A stretch of 64,000 nucleotides of DNA. It comes from Hypomyces perniciosus (Eukaryota; Ascomycota; Sordariomycetes; Hypocreales; Hypocreaceae). Shown here in pieces: positions 56,001-64,000 of this stretch; the first letter of the stretch is position 1, and each line of letters opens with the position of its first letter. Both the position numbers and the translations under genes were made by a program. The stretch spans positions 4,526,001 to 4,590,000 of the forward strand of contig SPDT01000005.1 of NCBI GenBank assembly GCA_008477525.1, given 5' to 3'. The notes below the pieces were generated by a model. The model searched no databases. It was not told where the DNA came from and was given only the letters and a program-made list of their open reading frames with translations.

Positions 56001-58994
56001 TATATATAGTCGGCAGGCAAAAAGAGATATTAAAATAGATATAGTGCCCTTTAGTAAAATAAAGACTGCCAGATAGCCTACTTAGCTTTTATTATAGCGC
56101 CTATTAAGACTAATAAATAGATTAAAGTAAGGAAAATACTATATAATATAGTTAGATATAAGAAACGCGACTACTAGGATAAAGTTATAGTTAAAGCTAG
56201 CTTAAGTAAAGGCATTTAATAGGTAGTTAAATAGTATAAGGCTATAGACTGGTTTTAACCCCCCCTTTTAATAGATAGCGATAGGAGTATTTTAAACTTT
56301 AAAAAGTAAGTGGCCTTTTTTAAGGAATATTTACTATAATAAAAGGGAGTAAAAGAAGATATTAAAAACCTATAGGAACTGCAGGCACTAGAGAACCTTT
56401 AAATATTATAGGATAAAACAGTTATTAAAAAGGAGGTAAAGAAAGCTATAACTAGAGTAGGGAATACTATACCTAGTGCAGATAATATATTAGTTACCCT
56501 CCTGCACTATATATAGCCTGCTATTAAAAAGTTTATTATAAACCTCTTTAAAGGCTATCTTAAGTTAAAGTACTACCCCTTTCCCTTTAAAAACATTAAA
56601 GTTATTATTATTCCTAAGCTTAATAAATTTAACTATATAGATTATAAAGCTTTTAGGCCTATTTTACTACTATCCTATATAGGAAAAGGCTTAAAGAGAC
56701 TGTTTATTAAAAGAGTATCCCTTTTAGCACTTAAATATAAAATCCTTTTAAAGTAATACTTTAAAGCCCTCTTTAAAAAAGCAGCTATAGACTTAATTAC
56801 CTGCTTAATTTATAATATTAAAGTTACTTTAAATAAAAGGAAGGTTATAACCTTTTTTACCTTTAATATCTTTAAAGCCTTTAATATTATTATAAAAAAT
56901 AGATTAATTTTATAGCTTAAATAATAAAGCTAGCCTATTTAGTTTATAAAATAGGCAGAGTCTTTTATAAGCAATAAAACTATATCTGTCTATAAAGGAG
57001 ATAAGACTAGCCTACTAGACCTTGCCTTTAAATGCAGTGCTTTATAAAGGTCCTTTATCTCCTTTATTATATTAATACTATACTTTAGCTTAATCCTTTA
57101 ATTTAAAGATTAATAGTTTTACTTTAAGTATATTAATAATATTGCTATATTTATTATAGGCGGGTTTACTTAAAAGATAATTACCTTTATATAGTAAGCG
57201 CTTAATAAAACGCTAAAGTAAAGAATAAAAAATGCAGTATCCTTTAATTACACTAAAGCTAAACTGCTGCACTTTTATTATATAAAAGGCTAAATATATA
57301 AAAAAGGCATTATAATAAAGGGAAAGCCAGTTTAATTTAAAGAGGATATTTAATAGCTAGGGGTTTACTTTAATTTAAAGCTCTCCTTTAAAAAGTATAT
57401 AGAGATACTTATAGGCAAAGTATATAAAGTCTTTAACTTCTTTAAGTTACTTAATAAAACTTAAAAAGGCTTACCCCTTAAAGCTATAGTATAAGCCGTA
57501 AAGGCCTATATCCTCCCTATTGCCTTATATAAAATAAAGGTATAGTAGCTAAGGCATAAATAATAGTTATAAATTAACTTTAATAAATAGGTAAATATAA
57601 AAGTATTTAGCCTAATAGATAAAATAGATAAAGCCTTTAAAGCTGCAGTAAAGGTAATCCTTTTAGTTTAGAAGACTATAAGCACTCTTATTTTATACAG
57701 AGAGTTAAGGGTCCCTTTAGCCAGTATTGCCCTAGCCCAGGCTTAACTTAAATGCGCAGTAAGATTCGCGGGACTAGATTAAGACTACTTAATTAGTTAA
57801 TGCATTAATAAGAAACTCCCTCCCCAGCTACTATAAATTAAACTTTAATATACTGCTACCTTAATTGGCAAGACTGTTAGACCTATACTCTTCGCTAAAA
57901 AGTCCTTATATATTCTCCTTAATCCTAACCTAAAAGGTATAGGCAAATTAACTGCAGTAAGGAAATACCTAGAGATAGTTAAGTCTCTCCCCCCCTATTT
58001 AATCTTAGCCTATTTTAATAGGTTTTAAATTAAAGGGAATATAGGCTAAAGAGCAGTTATTTACTATAAAGTAAAAGTAATTATAAATACTGGACGCTTT
58101 AATAATATAAAAGTTTATAATGCGGAGGTATAGGCTGCTTTAAAGGCTATAAAGCTAATAGCTAGGCATATAAAGGAAGACTATATAATTTAAATAGCCT
58201 ACCTTTTCCTAAATAATTTATTAGTAGTTAATAGGCTGTTTAGTAAGCCCCCCCCTTTTATATAAAGAGTATATATATATTTCCAGAAACTAGTATAAAG
58301 TATCTTGCCCTGCAAGACCTTTATCTTATAGGTTCTAGGATATAAGGATATTATAGGCAATAAGTAAGCTGACTGTTTGGCTAAATAAGGCGCGGCCCTT
58401 TTTACTGCGCTATAGAACTGGGCTATAATTATATATATTAGAAGATAGATTAAAGAAGAAGTTGTAGAGGTAAAGGAATAAGACTAGCTTAGTAAGACCC
58501 TAGGGGGCTATAAATAATAGGGGCTTAGGGCCCCAGCTTCCCCCCTAAAACTTAAGCTCTTACGCCCTATTCTTTATAGGCTTTTGGCAGAAAAATTAAG
58601 ATATAGGGATTTCTAAGAATACTATAAATGCTTTGGGTATAATAGAGAGTCTGTCTGTAAGTGCAGTGAACTAAAGAGATAAGGCCATTTCGCGGAATGC
58701 AGAATAGTTAGGCCTTTCCTCCTAGATATCCCCCTAAGAGAGACCCCCCTCTTTTACCTACTCGGACTTATAGGAAATAAGGCTTTCCAGAAACTAGTGG
58801 AGGAAGCGGACCTTTATGGCCCTCCCCTGGCGGAAACAGATTAACACTACCTAGATTAACCCTTTTTCTTTTGTAAATTGAAACTCAGTGAATAGCGGCG
58901 CAAGCCGCCGGCTCCTGACGTCCTATTGCCCATAAGGGATTTGTGTAACTAGCTTACTTAGTGGACGTAAATAATAAAACAAACAAACAAACAA
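53092..58994 (+). mobile_element. LINE 2: near full-length, heavily RIP-damaged Tad1-like retrotransposon
   Basis: The 5.9-kb element is strikingly A+T-rich and full of TAG/TAA. A gag-like ORF1 relic ends with degenerate CCHC knuckles near 54590-54740 (CYKKYSKPAF, RSCNNLT). ORF2 starts near 55000: endonuclease (GDFNIIY near 55587), reverse transcriptase (TFNIFKAFN near 56868; YINNIAIF near 57126 where Y-x-DD is expected), RNase H (VYNAE near 58107) and a terminal knuckle (CKCSELKR-stop-GHFAEC near 58655). The C-terminal block (GHFAEC, YLLGL, KLVEEADLYGP) is homologous to that of LINE 1. Both Asp of the RT active-site pair read Asn, a G-to-A change. It ends in an AAAC repeat and is bounded by perfect 14-bp duplications, so it is one intact insertion that was mutated in place. 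Confidence 0.93.
58978..58994. repeat. AAAC-repeat 3' tail of LINE 2
   Basis: Four AAAC units end the element. LINE 1 has instead an A-rich tail with interspersed T. Confidence 0.85.
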
Positions 58995-59008
58995 ACTCGA
59001 GCGGACAG
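58995..59008. repeat. Target-site duplication, right copy, LINE 2
   Basis: ACTCGAGCGGACAG, identical to 53078-53091. Confidence 0.92.
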
Positions 59009-59068
59009 ACCTACAACCGGGATCTTCGCTTTAGCATTAAATGCCGACCATACCCATACGAAGTAGAT

Positions 59069-59722
59069 TTACACCAAATCATGGTCCGAAGATTCTATTC
59101 TCTCCATGTCGCCTGGCATGTAGAGTGATTTACATAGAGGACAGGTGTAATGACGCCTGAGATACCACGGGATAATGCAGTCTGAATGGAAGATATGTCC
59201 ACACGACAGGCGGCGGACAGTATCGTTGTCTCGCATCAGATCTTCGCAAACGACACTGTATGTAGAAGCCGGAAGCGTTAGCTCGAGATCCAGAAAAGAG
59301 TAAGTGGCCTACCAGGTAGAAAATGAGTCGAGCCAGGACCAGTGCCCCCCCGCGCCCTCAAGTTTCAACTGCATCATGGTTTGCCTATACGTTCTCGGCG
59401 GAGCGACTGAGTCAAGGCGCTCCAGGTTTCCTGTGTCAGAAAATGCGCTGTTGGATGACTCTGCATCGGAGTCTTCGGCGTCCACGAACGCGTTGCTTCT
59501 GGCCATTGTGTAGCTGCATCTTTGCCTGTCGTCAGCTCTAGGACAAGAACGAGGTTTCCCCCAACTTGCTGAGAACGAAATATACGATACGTACACGGCA
59601 ATAACGACGGAAAGAACGTACAAAGCGACAATGAGGGCCAGGGAAAGCATGGACGCGAGTAATGTGAGCCATCCCTTGGTGGGCTCCATTGGGATATGGT
59701 CATGGGGGAGCTGCGAACTCAT
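59069..59722 (-). CDS. Membrane-anchored RING-H2 finger protein
   Basis: Exons 59722-59313 and 59255-59069 join in phase 2 across a 57-nt intron (GTAGGC..CAG, branch GCTAACGC); 198 aa. Splicing creates the first zinc ligand: the joint codon is Cys137. The RING-H2 pattern is complete: C137-x2-C140-x14-C155-x-H157-x2-H160-x2-C163-x11-C175-x2-C178, with the central CGHIFHSDCI and YTCPLC. A hydrophobic helix spans about residues 18-50, so the finger faces the cytosol or lumen from a membrane, as in many E3 ubiquitin ligases of the endomembrane system. Substrate unknown. The stop codon lies only 60 bp from the right duplication of LINE 2, so the insertion just missed the gene. Confidence 0.88.
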
Positions 59723-59995
59723 TCCTTGTTGTAACAATTAGGCAGTGATCCTAAAAAATAGTGTATTAATACGGAGAACTAACTTGATAACATCGAGACT
59801 CTGGTGTTCGGGTTTATGGGTTTAGTGACGTATGGATCGGGCGTTATGCAGCTTCATCTTCTGGCGTCACTCTAGCATCATCACAGTCAACCAAAAAGTC
59901 ACCACACTATACAGAACTATGGGCAAAGCTTCTTGACAGTGTGATGCCCTAATATTATAATTAATAATTAATAATTATATTTCTATATATTTATT
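59723..59995. other. Promoter side of RING gene, AT-rich
   Basis: Includes a TTAATAATTA palindromic stretch near 59958-59980 just before the MITE-like element. Confidence 0.4.
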
Positions 59996-60344
59996 AAGAG
60001 TAATGCTATTCGCACAGATAATCCACGCACCACCAGCGAACATCTCCCTGCACTCCTCACACCACGTAACTGAAATAACTGCACTAATAGGTCTACATAA
60101 AATCTCCCTAGGCCGACTATTCTTCCGGCTATGTTGTTGGCACAATTTCATTAAATTCGTCTTTAATCCCTAGGTCGCCCTCACTCTCTCCCTGGAACTG
60201 CTGTATTCTATATAACTGTTGTAACTGTTGTGCACTCCGTAATATTAACTCTATCTCCGCTGCTGTTGCTGTCAGAGATTTGAGGTAGCGCATGGGCCAT
60301 CTGTGCGAATAGCAATTTTTATCTGCGCGAACAGCATTACTCTT
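59996..60344. mobile_element. 349-bp MITE-like element with 26-bp TIRs
   Basis: The left end AAGAGTAATGCTATTCGCAC (continuing AGATAA) and the right end in reverse complement agree over 26 bp with two A/G differences, both of the transition type RIP produces. The right TIR also has an inner second copy (ATCTGTGCGAATAGC). No clear target duplication was found. Inside lies a 54-codon minus frame (60293-60129). Confidence 0.65.
60129..60293 (-). CDS. Short coiled-coil-like frame inside the MITE
   Basis: 54 codons from ATG, starting MRYLKSLTATAAEIELIL and continuing through a Gln-rich stretch (QQLQQLYRIQQFQ) to an acidic end. Heptad-like Leu/Ile spacing suggests a helical tail. It could be the left-over end of a parent transposase or an accidental frame. 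The family is not recognised. Confidence 0.3.
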   Translation of the reverse strand: MRYLKSLTATAAEIELILRSAQQLQQLYRIQQFQGESEGDLGIKDEFNEIVPTT

Positions 60345-60758
60345 CCATACACTACCTGGGAATACCTAAGTCGAATATTGCCCATTCAACTAGGTATGAT
60401 ATAGTCCAGGTAATATTGCCATTAAATGCTAACAGAACTGTGTCAGTAGACAGACTTTGGCCTAGGCGATTACAAGGTTTTTTTCCTTTTTTAGATGTTG
60501 GCACCCACGCTGGCGAGGTAAGCGATCACCTCACTCCTCCCTAAAGACGTAGCCAGTATCATTGGGGTTGCTCTTCACTTTGTTTTCTCCTTCCAGGTGA
60601 GGAGGTCGCCAAATAGAGGAGATATATCTATACCTTCTGGGTCATTAGGGAAAGCGCTGTAATTGAGAAGAAAGGAGATCATGTCATCGAGTCCCCTTGT
60701 AGCAGCCAAGTGTAAGGGGAAATAGATATTTACTAAAGGAGTAATATAAAAAGGTATA

Positions 60759-60772
60759 GGAATCTCTTTTCT
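60759..60772. repeat. Target-site duplication, LINE 3, copy at the 3' end of the element
   Basis: AGGAATCTCTTTTC, identical to 61412-61425. Confidence 0.88.
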
Positions 60773-61411
60773 TTTTTCTCTTTTTCTGTTTTTTTTCTAT
60801 TTATAACCACTCTATATCTAGATACATCAGCCTCGTTTAGGCAATAGGTTAGTAAGAGCCAGGGGTCTAGACCCTATTCGCTACGTTTCGCTAGATAAAG
60901 GAAAGTTTATATATATTTTTAATTTACATGTTATAGAGGTGGGCTATACAAGTTTACCTCTTTTACCAGCTTTTAAAAAGCCTTATTTCCCTTAATTCCT
61001 AGTAGGTATATAACAGGTCCTTTGCCTTTAAATATTTCGGGGATAAAACTCTTTATTATGCGGCATTTGGCGAAATGGCAGGGTTCCTTAAAGGAGCTAT
61101 ACCTGCAGTAAGACTGTATATTATAGCCAAAACGGTTATAGTAGCTTTAACAGTCTCTATGGCTAGATCTCTCCGCTAGTCGTCTACATGGAGTGGGTTA
61201 AGCGAGTTTTAGTTCTGGGGGATTTATGTGCCCCTAGGTCCTATAGTTAGTAGCTTTCCGGAGTGTTTGCCTGCCAGTATAGGTATCTCTTAGAGGTCGA
61301 GCGCTGTTCCTTCTTTCGCCAGCTCGTCCGCCGTTTCGTTGCCCTGTATATCCTTATGACCTGGTACCCAGGAGACGAAAACCCTGCAGGGGTGTATCTC
61401 TTCAGCTATGC
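60773..61411 (-). mobile_element. LINE 3: 0.64-kb 3' fragment of the LINE 1 family
   Basis: Minus-strand element truncated within RNase H. The first part is well preserved (VSWVPGHKDIQGNETADELA followed by KEGTAL, the C-terminal RNase H signature), then a damaged zinc-knuckle end (RNPAISPNAA). Its last 250 bp match the 3' end of LINE 1 closely: both share CTTTCCTTTATCTAGCGAAA, the phrase CTATTGCCTAAACGAGGCT and an A-rich tail. Perfect 14-bp duplications bound it. It sits inside the F-box/ankyrin gene in the same orientation. Confidence 0.9.
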
Positions 61412-61425
61412 AGGAATCTCTTTTC
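61412..61425. repeat. Target-site duplication, LINE 3, copy at the truncated 5' end
   Basis: AGGAATCTCTTTTC, identical to 60759-60772. Confidence 0.88.
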
Positions 61426-61633
61426 GGAGGCCTTGGCACTGCCGAAAATCCGCACCACCCAGGTATGCGGCTTTAAGAGTTCACAGGGCTACAGTCTGGT
61501 CGATGCATCTGTAGAGTATTATATTGCAGATTCAATAAAGATGTCGGCAGGCCTGGGTGAGGCATGCTTAGTCCTTCACGAAGTAAAGCTGCGCAATTAT
61601 GTAGATGACTTCGCTTGGAAGGGATGTCAGCAT

Positions 61634-62171
61634 CTCATATGACAGCAGACCTACTACTGCTATGAATCACCACAACGAATTATGATTTTGTAGCCATACA
61701 AAAGCCAGCTAGTTTCTACGTACGTACTCTGTATAAGCGCCCAGAAAGAAAGATATAAAAGCTGTTGAAGAAGGATAGTATTTCTTCACCGTCTTAATAC
61801 GAGAATGAGGGATCTCCCCCGCTTTTCGTGCTCGTAATGTTTCATCTGACTCAGATGGATTGCAACACTAGCCAAATTCGTTCCAGTTCCAGGCAGCAAT
61901 GAGGTACTAGTGAACACTATCGAATCCTTTTTGCTTAGAAAAGGGTATCTGTCTATCAAACCATAGGATGTGTAGACCGATTACAGGTTGCAGGTAGACT
62001 CCTTCGTAGCCCATTGTTTAGGCAGTAGTTCAGAGATGCATGCATATTGAATGTATTTAAGTCGTTAACCATCCCGCGAGCTGGCAAGACTTCAACCAAC
62101 AATCAGATAACAGACGACATCATCCTGCGCTGTGCCCTTCGCGGTCCTTATAGCTCATTTCCACAATAAAG
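61634..62171. other. Divergent upstream region; no gene seen
   Basis: 538 bp between the F-box pseudogene start and the next plus-strand gene, with a TATTTAAG-like box near 62054. Confidence 0.5.
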
Positions 62172-62997
62172 ATGCCTCGAGTTCAAATGGAAGATGGCTC
62201 AATTAGAGACAATCTCTCTGAGCTTCTCACTCTTTGCCCGCGCTACGTCATCGTTCCTCCCAACTCACCGGAGGGCATCGGCTTTGCCATGTGCGGCCAT
62301 ACTCAATCCTACGAAGATTTGATGAACGGCGGAATTTCCAATTGCAAACCAGGCATTTGGAAGGCCGAGCATAGGCCCATCCCCGGAGCTGATTTCCCGG
62401 ACCCGAGCGTTGAGGCCTGTCTCCGATGGGTGGGCGAGCTGGACGAAAGTACGGACCTGGATTTTGGCGCCAGCTTGGAGTAGTGGATAGCTTGGGATAA
62501 GAAACTGAAGGAGAGGTTTGATGCAGCCACCGAGGTGGGAAAGCTGGATGAAAATGTGATATGGAAATTCGATGGGACTTACTGTGATGATGGTGGCCTC
62601 TTTAACACTGTCTCAATGGCATATCTCACCCGCGAGGCCGCAGAAGTCGTTCTTGGAGACAGCGTTGAGGACGAATTTGACGATGATGAATATGCTGGTT
62701 ATCTCGAGGGCATCACTTTGAACGACGCAGCCACTGATCCGGACGAGATTGAACGAAATTCCGGCTTCACTTTTGGAGGACTTCATTGTAAGTCTTTATT
62801 TCCACCAAAGGGATATCATCCTATTAACAAGCTCTCTAGTTGGCCAAGATGACATTGGTGGACCGCCTGCTATTGCTGTTGCCGAGAGGGATGGCCAGGT
62901 TGTTGCCATTAAATTGTTTTCGGATCAGGATGCGGAGGAGACGGAGCGTGAGGAGGGCTTTATTTTTAATGCCCAGCCTGGTAGAATTCCTTTCTAG
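62172..62997 (+). pseudogene. Unknown acidic protein gene with one in-frame TAG
   Basis: Exons 62172-62787 and 62840-62997; the 52-nt intron (GTAAGT..TAG) joins in phase 1 giving GGLHF-GQDDIGG. The predicted product is 257 codons long, but codon 104 is TAG (62481-62483), in SLE-stop-WIAWDKKLKERF. Both sides are clearly coding and in the same frame, so one transition (CAG to TAG) explains it. The protein is acidic, with no signal peptide or membrane helix. Two halves can be seen: an N-terminal part with CPRYVIVPPNSPEGIGFAMC and a C-terminal part with a DDDEYAGYLEGITL stretch. I recognise no family. Either a young pseudogene near RIP-affected DNA or a base error. Confidence 0.6.
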
Positions 62998-64000
62998 AGG
63001 GGAACGCATGGCACAGAAATGCACCTTTGAACAAATGAACACAAATTGATTGGCCTAGGGAGGCTTTTTTATGATGTTCATCGTCCTCCCCACGGCTAAT
63101 CAATCCTGACGGTTTTCATAGAGCACTGCGATGAGTTCGGGTTATCTTGTGCGCTATTGATATGAAAGACATTTATCAACTGCCTGTCTATACTTCGGCC
63201 TATCGCTATAATTTCTCGAGAAGTGTGACACACCTTCGATGATGAGCTGAACTCAAGCCTGTCCCTTCGCCACCAATGACCAAAACAGCACATGAACAAG
63301 TATGCTTGTCCCTAAACCTGAAACTCGAAATAAACCCCAGTAACTAAACTATCGCTTGTATGTAGGAACTAAGCCATTTGGAAAGCTCATTATATTTCCG
63401 TTGCGTCATATCTACTCTAATATTGTTGTCCATTTGTATAACGCACTTATCCCTTTACCATCGAATCCCGTTTTCTTAGTAATCCGGAGCGAAGGCCTCC
63501 AATGCCCGCCTGCCATTAGAATGCTTACGGGAATGAACAATGTTTCTATTCTCAGCATAAATACGAAGGACACAGTCTTGGTCGTAGACCTTGCCTGTTG
63601 CCTTCACAGTTACCTTTTTTTTTTTAATATTTACGACCACTATGTACCTAGTGTTCCGGGCGAGTCTGGAGTGGGAGTTGGTCCTGTTGTGGGTTGGCCG
63701 GACCTCTGAGTTGGGGGACAAAGGAGCTCCTGGTCAGTGTGGGAGGCACGGGGGTGCCCTCGCTGCCATGGCCCTGAGCCGCTATATCTACCGAAGCGGG
63801 AGGGGTGGGCGTACCTTCTTCGGCCTCTGAAGGTCTCTGGAGTATTGTCTTGGGCTTTTCTTTGGGCATGATAGGGTTAGCCTTCGAGAATTCGAAAACT
63901 CTTGTGTAATTAGAATTATCTATAATTTCGTAATATTCAGTAAAACACAAGAATAATATATTAATATATTATTTAAATTAACTATTAAGTTATATACTTT
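62998..64000. other. Window end; no supported gene
   Basis: A Pro/Thr-rich minus frame (ATG 63869 to 63648, 73 aa, MPKEKPKTILQRPSEAEEGT..) could be the start of a gene or transposon gag fragment, but has no domain. The final 100 bp are strongly A+T-rich, similar to RIP-damaged DNA, suggesting another repeat begins beyond the window. Confidence 0.4.

Larger units (their letters stand above)
60491..61633 (-). pseudogene. F-box/ankyrin-repeat gene, RIP-damaged and interrupted by LINE 3
   Basis: From ATG 61633 the frame reads MLTSLPSEVIYIIAQLYFVKD, stop, ACLTQACRHLY, stop, ICNIILYRCI: a clear N-terminal F-box (LPSEV..IA..L....L..L...CR.LY). It continues TLKAAYLGGADFRQCQGLRK into the 14-bp duplication, then beyond LINE 3 resumes in phase with IPIPFYITPLVNIY. 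After a 1-nt frameshift in a T/C run come ankyrin units (LHLAATRGLDDMISFLLNYS, ATPMILATSLGRSEVIAYLA) to the TAA at 60491-60493. There are four internal stops (TAA, TGA, TGA and TGA), mostly explicable by C-to-T or G-to-A changes. F-box/ankyrin proteins are substrate adaptors of SCF ubiquitin ligases and form large, fast-evolving families in Pezizomycotina. This copy is dead. Confidence 0.82.

Noticed and set aside
1..64000. CRISPR arrays or prokaryotic operons
   Set aside because: No regularly spaced direct repeats with unique spacers; gene structure is clearly fungal with spliceosomal introns.

Overview
The window is nuclear DNA of a filamentous ascomycete (Pezizomycotina). Genes carry short introns (about 50-110 nt) with GT..AG borders and CTAAC/CTGAC-like branch sites. 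The conserved proteins are fungal: Tem1/Spg1-type GTPase, porphobilinogen deaminase, glycine cleavage H protein, Pgs1, NDUFA12 and mitochondrial transhydrogenase. The retroelements carry heavy C-to-T/G-to-A damage of the RIP type, mostly TGG tryptophan codons turned into TAG. Small secreted cysteine-rich proteins and the intergenic 9-mer TACGGAGTA fit a Sordariomycete (possibly Hypocreales), but genus and species cannot be told from the sequence.

Layout. 0.1-1.4 kb: a KEN-box nuclear-type protein (minus). 3.8-5.2 kb: a tautomerase gene split by a 1.18-kb terminal-inverted-repeat element that contains older repeat debris. 5.8-6.8 kb: a divergently transcribed SDR-type reductase with one in-frame stop. 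9.05-12.5 kb: 5'-truncated RIP-damaged LINE 1. 14-22 kb: RlpA-like secreted protein, Vps62-like protein, classical SDR and a three-exon small secreted protein, spaced by gene-poor DNA. 22-25 kb: gene-empty stretch rich in TACGGAGTA. 25-32 kb: a compact mitochondrial block, PGS1 (minus), NDUFA12 (plus, with a 7-nt exon) and eight-exon NNT (minus). 32.8-35.8 kb: two cysteine-rich secreted proteins. 36.5-41 kb: HEM3 (plus), GCV3 (minus), Tem1 GTPase (plus). 41.9-44.6 kb: two single-pass membrane proteins. 47.8-49 kb: PLAC8-family gene. 51.6-52.9 kb: bZIP transcription factor. 53.1-59.0 kb: full-length, heavily RIP-damaged LINE 2. 59.1-59.7 kb: membrane RING-H2 protein. 60.0-60.3 kb: MITE-like element. 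60.5-61.6 kb: F-box/ankyrin pseudogene interrupted by LINE 3. 62.2-63.0 kb: unknown gene with one in-frame stop.

How it works together. The conserved core (25-41 kb) is housekeeping: cardiolipin precursor synthesis, complex I, transhydrogenase, heme, one-carbon metabolism and septation/mitotic-exit signalling. The flanks are accessory: secreted proteins, broken enzymes and transposons. The best-supported new observations are genomic archaeology. All three LINE copies are bounded by perfect 14-bp target-site duplications. Two genes (tautomerase and F-box/ankyrin) can be read in frame across the insertion once the element and one duplicate are removed. RIP-type damage is uneven along the elements. 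I see no CRISPR array, rRNA, intact tRNA, biosynthetic cluster or convincing new multi-gene system.
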